Assembly (NCBI RefSeq): GCF_000004195.4
Contig: NC_030681.2
Span: forward strand, 136,059,506-136,123,505
From: Xenopus tropicalis
Lineage: Eukaryota > Chordata > Amphibia > Anura > Pipidae
Length of the DNA stretch: 64,000 nucleotides
Direction of reading: 5' to 3'
Part shown: positions 32,253 through 44,095 of the stretch, in pieces
Numbering within the stretch: position 1 is the first letter of the stretch
How the letters are laid out: every line of letters starts with the position of its first letter
The notes under the pieces: generated by a model
Database searches by the model: none
The model's input: only the letters and a program-made list of their open reading frames with translations
Told to the model about the DNA's origin: nothing
Translations under genes and position numbers: made by a program

Positions 32253-32504
32253 GGGTTCACTGGTTGTAGTGTTTAAGAAGAGACCTTGGAGAAGGTTGGC
32301 TGGGAAACAAGCAAGAAAGAGTTCAATAACATAAAATAGACTAATTCACCAAACCAAAGAGAAGCCCAAGAAGGGTTAGCTGAAGGCAGGCGCTGGCGCA
32401 TAAGGGGTTAAATCGATACAAAGTCCAATGAACTTTATCAGGGCAGGGTTGGCAGAGTTTAAGGAAGGCAGGAAGAGTAACACAAAAACTCATCAGGACC
32501 ATCA
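32253..32504. other. Intergenic, no feature recognised
   Basis: Nothing could be supported here. Confidence 0.4.
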
Positions 32505-32885
32505 GTGGGTGATTTATCAATGGTCGAGTTTGATTTTTTTCCTCAGTTTGAGATTTTTTTGCATCTAAAGAAGTCGAATTTAAGATATGGTTCAAAAACT
32601 CGAATGTCTGGTATTAATTAAGTGCAAAAAACAGAAAACTTGAATGTAAAAATGTGCCATGTAAATGCTTGTGAGTTTCTATAGAAGTCAATGGGCATTG
32701 GCACAGGCAAAGCCAATCCATATTCTCAAACTTGAATTTTTTTGAGTTTTTAAAGCTTGTAAATTGGAAAAATTCAAGATATTTGAGTTTTGCATTTTCT
32801 TTATATCACTCGATATGCAAGTTTATTTGAATTAGAAAAACAAACTCAAATTCACCAACTCGAAAATTGATAAATAAGCCCATAA
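32505..32885. mobile_element. AT-rich MITE with GATTTATCAATGGTCGAG ends
   Basis: The left end GGGTGATTTATCAATGGTCG faces the right end ACTCGAAAATTGATAAATAA, and inner words CGAGTTTG and CAAACTCAAA also face each other. The element is diverged, and its target duplication could not be fixed. A related, more degraded segment lies at 37210-37510. Confidence 0.6.
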
Positions 32886-33043
32886 GTGTTTACATTTTGC
32901 ACCATTAGAAACCTTTGCATCATGCGTCTTGCCCAGATTAGTTATGGCTTCCAGGCGCAACCTCACATCTGTGCATTCTTTATTTAGATTTTAATAACAA
33001 TAGCAATGAGGAAACATTACTACTACAGTAGGCAGAATGTAAT

Positions 33044-33519
33044 TAGGGATGTAGCGAACCCGCGCAAAAATGTTCGCGAACCCGTTCGTGGACTTTCGCC
33101 AAAACTCGCGAATATTCGCGAACTGGCCAGAAAACTGATTTTAAAGTTGTTTAAAGGGTGCCACCACCCGGACAGTGGCATGCAGGAGGGGGATCAAGGG
33201 CAAAAAGTTCTCTGAAAAATACTTGTAAAAAAAACGCAAAAAAAAAGCGCCAAAAAAAAAACGCAAAAAAATAACGCAAAAAAAAAAAAACGCAAAAAAA
33301 TAACGCAAAAAAAAAAAAAACGCAAGCTATTCCTATGTATATGCATAGGCGATAAAACAAAGCGGAAAAAACGCGGCGGAAAACCAAGGAGAAAAAATGC
33401 GGCGCCAAAAAAAAAAACGCGGCGAACCCAAAGTGGCGAACATCGGCAAAAGTGCGCGAACGCGAACACCCGATGTTCGCGCGAATTAGTTCGCCGGCGA
33501 ACAGTTCGCTACATCTCTA
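33044..33519 (+). mobile_element. hAT family B MITE, complete
   Basis: The ends are TAGGGATGTAGCGAACCC and GTTCGCTACATCTCTA, with an exact 8-bp target duplication AATGTAAT at 33036-33043 and 33520-33527. The interior has a slippery A-rich tract with CGC punctuation (33220-33330) that differs in length from the copy at 9254. It has no transposase. Confidence 0.92.
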
Positions 33520-33527
33520 AATGTAAT

Positions 33528-34879
33528 ACAAATGTTTAGCAAGAAGTAAAATAAGGTTTGTAACATACAAATGAGTAACGTCAGAATAAGAATAAAAAAG
33601 TAAAGTTCCTGCCTATTTTTAAAGGGCTTCTCCTACTCCAATCTACTCTGGGGAAGGCTGGTGGTAGGTAAGGAGCTTGCAAGGTCATTGAATTCAAGGA
33701 AAAGCATCCAGAGACCAGACTTTGATGTATTTATGTCTTACTGCCTGGATTTAGCCAACAGCAACTCCTCATGATTAATCCCATTTCCTTAACCTAGTCT
33801 GGGGGTTTGGAGCAGTCTGGGGAACCCAGTATGAATTCAGTTAGAATGAAAGTTAAGGAAAATGCATATTTGCTATTCCCAGAAGATCCATGTTAAGGTC
33901 AACCAAGGTGACACTTTGGGGGAGCATTTATTTGCTGTCCTTGATCTTCTTGGAACTACAGCTGAATGGCTTTATATTTATAACCTTACGACAAAGGGCC
34001 TCAAAGAGGGCATAAACCAAGAAGGTCTGGAACCCACTGTCCTAATATAATCTCTACAGCTCATGGGACTTAAAAGTTAATACCAGATTTCCTAGAGCCT
34101 CTTGATATAAAAACCATAATACATGACACATCATTAGTTCTATTAAGTTATAACCATGATAATTATGCAGTCGCCATAACCAAATTATGAATTATTACTT
34201 CAAAGGAGGCTTGAAAACCACTGCAATTGTTCAACAGAAGGGTGCCTATGTTGTATTTATCCATATTTCTCTATTGGTTAACATTAAAGTTAGAGTATTA
34301 TAGAATGGAGTTAGTGAACCATATGAGAACCATTCTACCAGCACGTGTATGGGTATAGTTTTTAAAATAATGTTGTGTAGCTATGTATGTATTTTGGAGA
34401 GCTAGACATATTGTACGATTGTAGAAAGAATGTATACTAATTATTATTGGAATATTTTTTAAGTTTCCCGTTACCAATGGTTGAGATTCAGTTTAAATGG
34501 TTTACATTAAGTAAAAAAAAGCCTCTAGTGAGTCTTGCTGCAGCATACAGTCAAAGGGAGCAGGACCTGAGTGACTGAAACCTGGTAAAGTAGGCTCTCA
34601 GTGTAATGTCTGTCAGAAAGGATAGTTCCCATTGGCTTGATAGGGGCTTAAAAAGTTTGTGTGTATAAACAATGTTGTTAATAATGACACAATATGCTAG
34701 TATTTAATTAGTACAGATAGTAAACTACAATAATAATAATAATGATAATTCAGTATTCTGTTTAATTGATGGCAATAACTAAGCTGCTTTGTTAAACTCA
34801 AAACACGTTCATTATATGTTTTATGTGTGTGTATACACATACTATCCCCCACAAACACACATATGTACCCATATTAGAT
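33528..34879. other. Intergenic, no gene recognised
   Basis: This is AT-rich and contains an AATAATAATAATGATAAT microsatellite near 34729-34748. No element ends or exons were recognised. Confidence 0.4.
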
Positions 34880-35430
34880 AGCCTGCCATATGCTCCTTTC
34901 AAGTCAGCCCCATCTTTAGCATTCAGACATGGAATGTATTTAATAGCCAGTCTTCTATTCTTGCTTCTGGTAAACAGACCGGTCTGCAATTTTTGTGATG
35001 TGTTAGCTATCTGACAATTTGCTCGAATGAAAATATCATCTCTGCTTTAATGAACACCTGCCATCCATTGCCCGGACTGACTTAATGTTCTCTATTCAAT
35101 GGTTCAGAAATTTCAAATAAGGCTGGGTCTCAGCTGAATTGCATAAATAATTAGAGTACAGGCATTCTGTGTACAAACGAGATTCAATCCCTTTTGACAC
35201 CGGCCAATCCATTTTCATGCTTCTGTTATTTCCAACCTTAAATTGTTTCTAGCCTTAAACTGAGCTTAAACACGACAAGTTAGTCATGGCGCGATGGTCT
35301 CATCGTTACGTAGTGCCTTGCCAGTGTAGTGGCTCGTTGGTACCAAGCACAGGCACCATAGCATTGCTCATTGTCGATGGGGTCTCTACGTTTTCCTTGG
35401 AAGGCAATAATGCATCCAATGATTAATAGA
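34880..35430. promoter_or_regulatory. Candidate conserved non-coding element
   Basis: This 550-bp repeat-free block has retained CpG (TGGCGCGATGGTCTCATCG, TTACGTAG, TTGTCGATGG) and clustered homeodomain-like words, including TAATTA at 35148-35153 and TGATTAATAG at its end. The composition clearly differs from the AT-rich flanks, and no frame looks coding. By eye this is one of the stronger enhancer candidates in the window. It is untested. Confidence 0.38.
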
Positions 35431-36160
35431 TGTAATTAACTGGATTCCTCTTTGCTATGCCAGGGCACTACAGATGGAGCCCTACAAAATAAAGAACACA
35501 ACCTATATATAGACAAAATATATAAGACCCCCATGGCACAGCTGGGTCTCACCAGGGAAATCATTACCAGAGTACATTAATTCTCTATCTATCCCTGTTC
35601 ATGGCTGCTTGCTTTCCTTCCCCGCTCCTTTCCTTCCCCTGCTGGGGACTGTGTTTATTTGGTATATACCTTCTGCCTCATGGTGATCTTTAGCATGTCA
35701 TAGTTATTTTTGCTATTTTTGTTTTTTTCAAAATGGACAGTTGAAGAAAATCCATAAAGATTCCAAATGATGGTATAATTGCAAGGCTCTGTATTTTATA
35801 TTGGTCAATCTATATAGGTTCAATCTTCACAAATCTTAAAATATATATCACTTTAGTTTTGCTTTTGTAACTACAAGGAAGGCCCCACTCACTTCTTAAA
35901 TGATTCCTTCAGTATTCTTATTAATATGTACCTAATGCAAAGTGCGAATACAGAAGATTTATTTGCTGGTTGCACATTGATCCCAAAATATCCCAAATTA
36001 CTGTATCTATAGTGTGTGTAGCTGCATAGCCTTTTTTTAAGTTTTTGTTAATAAATTTGCCTTGATTGCTTCCCAGAATCAGATAATCTGGTGATTGGAC
36101 ACAGTGTACTAAACATGAGACCATTTGGTGATGTAATTGTAAGGTTTGTAATAAAACCTG
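35431..36160. other. Intergenic, no gene recognised
   Basis: Nothing could be supported. The stretch ends in the target site of the TA-MITE at 36163. Confidence 0.4.
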
Positions 36161-36162
36161 TA

Positions 36163-37034
36163 CAGGTATGGGAACCATTATCCAGAATGCTCAGGACCTG
36201 AGGTTTTGCGGATAAGAAAATAATTAAGATCTCCTACCTTAAGTCTGCTAATAAAAATATTTAAACAGTAAATAAACCCAATAGGACTGTTCTGCCCCAA
36301 TAAGGGGTAATTATATCTTAGTTGGGATCAAGTACAGGTACTGTTTTATTATTACAGAGAAAAGGGAATCATTTAACCATGAAATAAACCCAATAGGGCT
36401 GTTCTGCCCCCAATAAGGGGTAATTATATCTTAGTTGGGATCAAGTACAGGTACTGTTTTATTATTACAGAGAAAAGGGAATCATTTAACCATTAAATAA
36501 ACCCAATAGGACTGTTCTGCCCCCAATAAGGGGTAATTATATCTTAGTTGGGATCAAGTACAGGTACAGCTTTATTATTACAGAGAAAGGGAATCATTTA
36601 TCCATTAAATAAACCCAATAGGGCTGTTCTGCCCCCAATAAGGGGTAATTATATCTTAGTTGGGATCAAGTACAGGTACAGCTTTATTATTACAGAGAAA
36701 GGGAATCATTTAACCATTAAATAAACCCAATAGGGCTGTTCTGCCCCCAATAAGGGGTAATTATATCTTAGTTGGGATCAAGTACAGGTACTGTTTTATT
36801 ATTACAGAGAAAAGGGAATCATTTAACCATTAAATAAACCCAATAGGGCTGTTCCGCCCCCAATAAGGGGTAATTATATCTTAGTTGGGATCAAGTACAA
36901 GGTACTGTTTTATTATTACAGAGAAAACGGAAATCAATTTTAAAAATCTGAATTACTTGATTAAAATGGAGTCTATGGGATATTGCCTTCCTGTAATTCG
37001 GATAATGGGTTTCCAGATAAGGGGTCCGATACCT
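36163..37034 (+). mobile_element. TA-MITE with 113-bp internal array, 6 units
   Basis: The ends are CAGGTATGGGAACCATTATC and GGGGTCCGATACCTG, flanked by TA. It has six internal units. Two adjacent ones share the private variant GTACAGCTTTATTATTACAG and a one-base shorter AGAGAAAGGG, which shows that the variant was copied to a neighbour. The last unit has the AAGTACAAGG variant. Confidence 0.9.
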
Positions 37035-37209
37035 GTACTATGAAACCATAAACTATCTCTCTGTATGTTAGGCTTTCCTAGATTATTTAACATTATTTAA
37101 CAGCAGTAAAATTCAGAGTTTCCAGGCTAGGCAATAAAGAGTTGTGTTTTACTGGCAAACAAAATAAGTCAGTGTTTTGCTAGTCTAGCTGTAAACATGG
37201 GGAGGAAGA

Positions 37210-37510
37210 TTTACTAAAGTTCGAGTTTTTGAGTTTTCTTTTCTATTTTCCAGCATATTAAAAAAAAAAAAAAAAAAACTGGAATTAGAAAGACTTACTC
37301 GCATTAAAACCTAGATAGCGTTGAAATCATATTCTATTGTTAATTTTGATCCAAAATCTATTTTTTTTTGAAAACTCAAATTTGAAAATAGCTTGAATTT
37401 TAAAAAGACACCTCTAATTGACTTCTACAGAAGCTCGGCAGTTTCTTCTGCATTTTTGACATTTTTTTTAATTAAAAACTCAAATTGTAATAAATCGAAT
37501 TTTATATCAG
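37210..37510. repeat. Degraded AT-rich MITE-like segment
   Basis: GATTTACTAAAGTTCGAG at the left and AACTCAAATTGTAATAAATCG at the right recall the ends of the element at 32505-32885. A poly-A run of about 19 lies at 37260-37278. The copy is too diverged to set limits. Confidence 0.4.
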
Positions 37511-37678
37511 CCTCACGATCTTTTATGATATATACAGATATATAGCTTTGTACATAGATTTTTTTTCTTTGCTTCAGAGCAGTAACCATTAGCAGCCAAA
37601 TAGCACTTAGATCTGGTCAGTTAAGTGCATTTACAATAACTAATGATGCCTGAGTGCGTCCAAGCCCAGTTTAGGGTA

Positions 37679-38449
37679 CAGGTATGGGACCTGTTATTCA
37701 GAATGCTTGGGACCTGGGGTTTTCCGGATAAGGGGTCTTTCTGTAATTTGGATCTCCATAACTTGAGTCTGCTGAAAATCATTAAATAAACTCAATAGGA
37801 TTGTTTTGCCACCAATAAGGATTCATCATATCTTAGTTGGGATCAAGTACAGGTACTGTTTTATTATTACAGAGAAAAGGGAATCATTTAACCATGAAAT
37901 AAACCCAATAGGGCTGTTCTGCCCCCAATAAGGGGTAATTATATCTTAGTTGGGATCAAGTACAGGTACTGTTTTATTATTACAGAGAAAAGGGAATCAT
38001 TTAACCATTAAATAAACCCAATAGGACTGTTTTGCCCCCAATAAGGGGTAATTATATCTTAGTTGGGATCAAGTACAGGTACTGTTTTATTATTACAGAG
38101 AAAAGGGAATCATTTAACCATTAAATAAACCCAATAGGACTGTTCTGCCCCAATAAGGGGTAATTATATCTTAGTTGGGATCAAGTACAAGGTACTGTTT
38201 TATTATTACAGAGAAAAGGGAATCATTTAACCATTAAATAAACCCAATAGGGCTGTTCTGCCCCCAATAAGGGGTAATTATATCTTAGTTGGGATCAAGT
38301 ACAAGGTACTGTTTTATTTTTACAGAGAAAAATGAAATTAATTTAAAAAATTAGAATTATTTGCTCATAATGGAGTCTATGGGAGATGGGCTTTCCGTAA
38401 TTCGGAACTTTCTGGATAACGGGTTTCCGGATAACGAATCCCATACCTG
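37679..38449 (+). mobile_element. TA-MITE with 113-bp internal array, 5 units
   Basis: The ends are CAGGTATGGGACCTGTTATTC and ACGAATCCCATACCTG, flanked by TA. It has five internal units, of which the last two have the AAGTACAAGG variant. It lies 645 bp after the copy at 36163-37034 in the same orientation. Confidence 0.9.
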
Positions 38450-39270
38450 TATAACATGTTTTCCTGCCTTTAACACTGGGATAAGTGTCCCTTTTTCACA
38501 AGAGAATTGACACAGGAATAAAACACAGGCTTCCATTAGTAAAAAAGCAATATTATAAACCCAGCGCTAGTGCTGTTTATGTAAGGCAAGTTGTCCTATA
38601 TGTAGTGGAGGACGTATGGTAGAAATTTTCCAGGCATCAATATACATTAAAGCTGGTGTTTAAGAAGCCTGGATTTGAGGAAAAAACATCCTACTCAAAT
38701 TTGCAACTTTGTTCAGATTTACTTAATAGGTTTAAGGTATTAAAACCTTTGTAATACATCTTCAGAGGCTGGATTAATTAATCTGAGAAAATCCCTATAT
38801 ATCCACTTAAACAGAGCATTTTAGCAGATTTGCTGTAGATTTATCCCTGAAGAAACTGGATAAGTAATATTTAGTAAAGGCACAGTAAAGGTAAAGTATT
38901 TAACCAAGATAGTAACGTAACTAGCATGAATCCACATTGGTGAAAAAACAATTTCTGATATTCCAACCCCCCCAATAGATTAGAGAGCTTTGACGTTTTC
39001 CATTTGGTAAACTGTGGTGAACACTGTTTTCACTCTTTAATAAATATGCCCCTTATGCATAAGAATTTAAACACCCTCAGTAGAGCAACCGATATGTCAA
39101 CTTTTCAATTATAAAAATATCTAACTACAGGCATCATCTTTATTTGTATGTTCTAGCAATTTAAAGGCCACTTTGCCCTTATGTAACAAATAATATGGCC
39201 ATTGCCATTAGGGTACCGCTTGGTTTAACATTTTACTCTTATTAGAACAATAAACTGCATCATATAATTG
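38450..39270. other. Intergenic, no gene recognised
   Basis: Nothing could be supported here. Confidence 0.4.
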
Positions 39271-39272
39271 TA

Positions 39273-40272
39273 CAGGTATGGGATCCCTTATCCGGAAACC
39301 CGTTATCCAGAAAGCTCCGAATTATGTCTGTCTCCCATAGGCTCCATTTTAATCAAATAATTCCAAATTTTAAAACTGATTTGTTTTTTCTCAGTAATAA
39401 TAAAACAGTACCTTGTAATTGATCCCAACTAAGATATAATTACCCCTTATTGGGGGCAGAACAGCCCTATTGGGTTTATTTCATGGTTAAATGATTCCCT
39501 TTTCTCTGTAATAATAAAACAGTACCTTGTAATTGATCCCAACTAAGATATAATTACCCCTTATTGGGGGCAGAACAGCCCTATTGGGTTTATTTCATGG
39601 TTAAATGATTCCCTTTTCTCTGTAATAATAAAACAGTACCTTGTAATTGATCCCAACTAAGATATAATTACCCCTTATTGGGGCAGAACAGCCCTATTGG
39701 GTTTATTTCATGGTTAAATGATTCCCTTTTCTCTGTAATAATAAAACAGTACCTGTACTTGATCCCAACTAAGATATAATTACCCCTTATTGGGGGCAGA
39801 ACAGCCCTATTGGGTTTATTTCATGGTTAAATGATTCCCTTTTCTCTGTAATAATAAAACAGTACCTGTACTTGATCCCAACTAAGATATAATTACCCCT
39901 TATTGGGGGCAGAACAATCCTATTGGGTTTATTTAATGGTTAAATGATTCCCTTTTCTCTGTAATAATAAAACAGTACCTGTACTTGATCCCAACTAAGA
40001 TATAATTACCCCTTATTGGGGGCAGAACAGCCCTATTGGGTTTATTTAATGGTTAAATGATCCCCTTTTCTCTGTAATAATAAAACAGTACCTGTACTTG
40101 ATCCCAACTAAGATGTAATAAATCCTTATTGTATGCAAAACAATCTTATTGAGTTTAATTAATGTTTTATAAATTTTTTAGTAGACTTAAGGTATGGAGA
40201 TCCAAATTACAGAAAGACCTTATCCGGAATACCCTTGGTCTGGAGCATTCTGGATAATGGGGCCTATACCTG
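39273..40272 (-). mobile_element. TA-MITE with 113-bp internal array, 7 units, inverted
   Basis: This is the same family on the opposite strand. It reads CAGGTATGGGATCCCTTATC at the left and ends GGGGCCTATACCTG, with TA on both sides. Seven units are present. The first three (in window order) read CCTTGTAATTGATCCC and the next four CCTGTACTTGATCCC. The variant has thus spread through a block of neighbouring units. Confidence 0.9.
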
Positions 40273-40841
40273 TATATGATATTTATATATGCATGTATTT
40301 CAAATATCTTATCTCTTTATCATCAGCTGTACCAGACTGGCTTATATTGCTTTAATATAAACTCTCCCATGAATGCCGGCACATATGCCAAACATAGCCT
40401 CGGGACTCCACTTAATGTTTTGCGAATCGGTTATGACTGGCACTCCCATGTATGTACCTGTCACTCTGACCAGACAGTCTAACATACCCTAAGGATCTGA
40501 GCACAGACAGGCAGCCAATCAGAGCTATATTCAGGCACTGTCCATTGACAGCAATCAGACAGCAATAGACATTTATTGACCTGATAACTGTATAACAGAA
40601 GCTGAAGCTGCATAATTAAACTGATAACTGTTACGTGTTAGATTGGGGAAAAGACACACTAAAAGTGCCTGTATTGCAAATTAGTCTTAATAAATAATTT
40701 TGAATTGATCATTTGTGTTGACGATAGTAAATTTCTTTGGCTTACGGGTTTTTAGTGTAATTGTGATATAAACAATAAGAATGGGTTGGTTATATAGGTC
40801 TCCCTTCAACCACTAGTCAAATTAGTGTAAGTAGTTGCCTG
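40273..40841. other. Intergenic, no gene recognised
   Basis: Nothing could be supported here. Confidence 0.4.
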
Positions 40842-40845
40842 TTAA

Positions 40846-41785
40846 AGGGGAACTCAGGTTTCTGGACCAAAATTTGTTAAAGTGCCCCACACAACACAGG
40901 AATCTCTAATATACCTGTCACTGTAACTGTTCATTCAAAAAGTATGAATAAATACCATTTTATATGCTGAAATCCAACAGTTCTTCTTTTTCTGCATCAT
41001 TTCAAATCCTGGCAGGGGAGGAGGGACTAAAACATCGATGTTAGGAATTGCAATAACTTCTCCACGGCTTACAGACAGCATGCAGGAACTACATAACCCA
41101 CAATGCATTGCACTGTGAGGTTCCTTTCCTTATTGACATACTGTAATGTGTGCAGGGAAAGTAGTCAGCCAGATCAGCAGGGGAACAGGGGGCGGGGCTG
41201 AAGGAACTGTTCCAAACCATATTATTACATTAAAAATCCTGAAAAGGCTGCATATTTTGCATACTCGAGTGTAAGCCGATCCGAATATAAGCCGAGGTAC
41301 CTAATTTTACCTAAAAAAACTAGAAAAACTTATTGATTCAAGTATAAGCCTAGGGTGGGAAATGCAGCAGCTACTGCTAAGTTTCAATAATCAAAATAAA
41401 TACCAATAAAATGACATTAAATGAGTGGGGTATATGTTTTTAAATATTTATTTAAACACAAAGAATTAAAATCCTTCAAAACTATATATAGTTTATAAAG
41501 AATATAAAGTGCAATGCCTAGTGCAGAATGGGACAGGTGATGATGGTAGATGAAGATGAATTTGGGAGTGGGCCAGGGCACTGGAGGGTCTGGTTGTGGG
41601 AGGCCTAATTTGCACACAAAGGACAGAGGGTGCTAGTCTGGAGGGGCCCATGGCACCCAACTCAAGTATAAGCCGAGGGTGACTTTTTCGGCAAATTTTT
41701 GGTGCTGAAAAACTAGGCTTATACTCGAGTATATACAGTACTTTTCAAAAAGCTTAAGATGTGTCTGGGGGGAGTTCCACTTTAC
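40846..41785 (+). mobile_element. TTAA-type (T2/Kolobok-like) MITE with a nested element
   Basis: The left end AGGGGAACTCAGGTTTC follows TTAA (40842-40845). The right end is GGGGGGAGTTCCACTTTA near 41765-41784. The interior has CACAATGCATTGCACTGTG and GGCAGGGGAGGAGGGACTAAA, the inverse of words in the copy at 24582. Removing the nested element at 41261-41740 leaves about 460 bp, a reasonable length for such a MITE. Confidence 0.7.
41261..41740. mobile_element. MITE with ATACTCGAGTATAAGCC ends, nested
   Basis: The inverted ends are ATACTCGAGTGTAAGCCGA at the left and GGCTTATACTCGAGTAT at the right. TATAAGCCGAGG-type words recur just inside both ends. It lies within the TTAA-type element, so it is the younger of the two. 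The target duplication is not clear (TA is possible). Confidence 0.7.
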
Positions 41786-43236
41786 AATCACCATTATCTT
41801 CCCAGGGAAAGTAAGAGATAATCAAAACTCCAAGAATCATAGCATTGCATTTTTTGTCCTTCCCACTGGTAATAACTAAGTACATCTGCTAATATCTCCA
41901 GATTAACATGTTGTTGTTTGTTGCCATTCTTTGTTAGATTGGATGGGGCTGTAGTTCTGCTGACATATGTATTTATGTGTGGGTGTGATGAATAATTTGC
42001 AGTTTCCTTAGGATAAAGGGATATTCCAAGGAAGGCACACTTCCTATTTCCTATGAGAAGCCTACAGCACTCTCAGCTCATACTTCCGTATAGATTCAAT
42101 CACTTTAGGCAGCTCATTATGAATGGGTAAAGCTAAATAATAAGACATTTATATGTAAAGTTTATATTCAGAAACACACAAAAGATACATACAAAAATAG
42201 CTGTTTCCTTTCATTATGAATTGGGTCACGTTATGACTAATGTATTTTTTGCCATTGAATGTTTAAGGAGAATTTATGGGGGTGGGGGAGACTATAAGAG
42301 GGTTGAAGCACACCAGAGAAAATGAAGACATCAACAGTACAGGAGAAGATCCAAAATCTTTATAAAGACCCAGTACCAGGAAAAGGTTGGAATTGTTGCA
42401 TTCTTTGCTTTTGATTCACTTGGGTTTTTGAATTATGTCTATGTTAATAGCATATATAGTAATTTAAGGTTTATTTTACCAAACAACTCCCTGTTATTGC
42501 AAGATTTACAGAAGAAAAGTCACCTTGGATTTCCTTTAGAAATGACTCCAAATATTTACAGCAGAATAACAGGTAACATGTCTGTTGAAAATACACTATT
42601 GGGTCATTCATCAGAGTGAAGCACCCGTACCCATAAAGGTACATTTAATATATCAAATAGGAAAATCTCACTGACTCCTGAAATGGACCCGATCTATATT
42701 ACATCTCATGCCACACTTTCCTCTCCCTTTCCGCTGAAAACAGAAGCAGAAGATAAATGACCATCAGAGCAATCAAAACAATGTAAGGGAAACATAGATA
42801 AAAATATAGTTTAAATGGTGGAAATGTCATTTTCCAAGCTGTGCTCCATTAGCAGCACATAAGGATCTTCCCATCATGCAGATATGCACTTTGGGGGGCT
42901 CCACTAATTAATGCTGAACAGTTATAGGACTTAAGTACAAGCCCAAGGGTTTTAATGGATTTCAATCCCTGCATCCCATGGTTCATTTGCTTGCCCTGAT
43001 GGCCAAATTATTGGATTAAAGGAGAAGGAAAGGCTAGTAAAGAGTTAATCTCAAGCTGCAGGCATACCTTCAGTTCTCTCAATAGTGCCCTTAAGTCTCC
43101 CCATATTTCTCCTGTTCAGATGATCAGAAGCCAAACAGGAAGAAAAAACGCTGAGCTGTGTAAAGAAAGTTCCCATAATGCCTTGCTCCTGCACACACAC
43201 CCAGACCAAGTGAACATGCTCAGTTAGTAAGACTAA
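41786..43236. other. Intergenic, no gene recognised
   Basis: No credible exon or repeat end was seen here. Confidence 0.4.
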
Positions 43237-43547
43237 GGGGCAGATTTATCAAAACACGAGTTCGAATCCCGAATGGGAAAAATTCGGATTGGAAACGAAA
43301 ATTTCTGAAGATCGCAAATATCACGAAAATGCTTACGGAAAAATCGTATTAGTCATGAAAATATCGTATTGGCGATCTGAAAGTCATGGAATTTTCGTAC
43401 CGAACCATTGCAAACAGCGGCAGAGCCTTTCCGAATTTTTCACGTGGGCGCTCGGAAAAATCGCGCAGCCGCGAAAAAATCGGCGAGCATACGCTCGGAG
43501 CATTTGCATGAACGCTCCGAGCGTTCGGGTCTTTGTAAATCTACCCC
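43237..43547 (+). mobile_element. Harbinger-type MITE (GGGGCACATTTACT family), diverged
   Basis: The ends are GGGGCAGATTTATCAAAAC and GTAAATCTACCCC. The flanking triplets are TAA (43234-43236) and TAT (43548-43550). The interior matches the copy at 1078-1397 (GGAAACGAAAATTTC, then GATCGCAAATATCACGAAAA). An inverted pair GCTCGGAGC...GCTCCGAGC lies near the right end. Confidence 0.78.
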
Positions 43548-43979
43548 TATGAGTCAGCTTCCTGCTGATTGGCTCAGATCCACATTCCTAAGGGGGGGAG
43601 TGAGCTCTTAGCATTCTTGAGGGAGGGGGGAGCAGGAGAGAGCAGAGAGCTGAAAGCTGCGTGTCTGAGGCAGAGGAAAACAGACACAACGAATCTTTTT
43701 TCAGAGAAGTCAGTGAGAGTGCTTATGGCTGTATTTACGTAGACCTTTCTGATAAATCTTCCTTAGTTTTTACCTTTCCTTCTCCTTTAATCCAGTTTGC
43801 CCACCTCACATTGGATCTTTACGTGTATGCCCACTTTAAGTGGCTCAGCCTCAATGCCAATTAGAATGTGATCTTGGGAGAAGGCCTATTTGGTTTTCTG
43901 GATTCTGGTGACCATTATTTACTTTTAATATATTTCTTGGAACTATGGCTGAATAGCTAATACAGTATTAAATAATTGT
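43548..43979. other. Intergenic, no gene recognised
   Basis: The stretch includes a GGGAGGGGGGAGCAGGAGAG purine-rich tract at about 43620-43645. I see nothing else. Confidence 0.4.
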
Positions 43980-44095
43980 AGCCTAAGCTAAGCTTAATAA
44001 GCTTTAAGATAAGCTTAATAAGATTAATAAGATTAATAATTAATTAATTAATAATAAGATTAATAAGCTTAATAATAAGCTTAATAAGCTAAGAA
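43980..44095. repeat. AATAAGCTT/AATTA simple-repeat tract
   Basis: The sequence is built from short words (TTAATAAGC, TAATAAGAT, AATTAATTAATTAA) in irregular tandem order. It is low-complexity and has no coding value. Confidence 0.8.

Noticed and set aside
31784..32260. Minus-strand frame of about 158 codons
   Set aside because: It runs through two fused MITEs and their hairpins.
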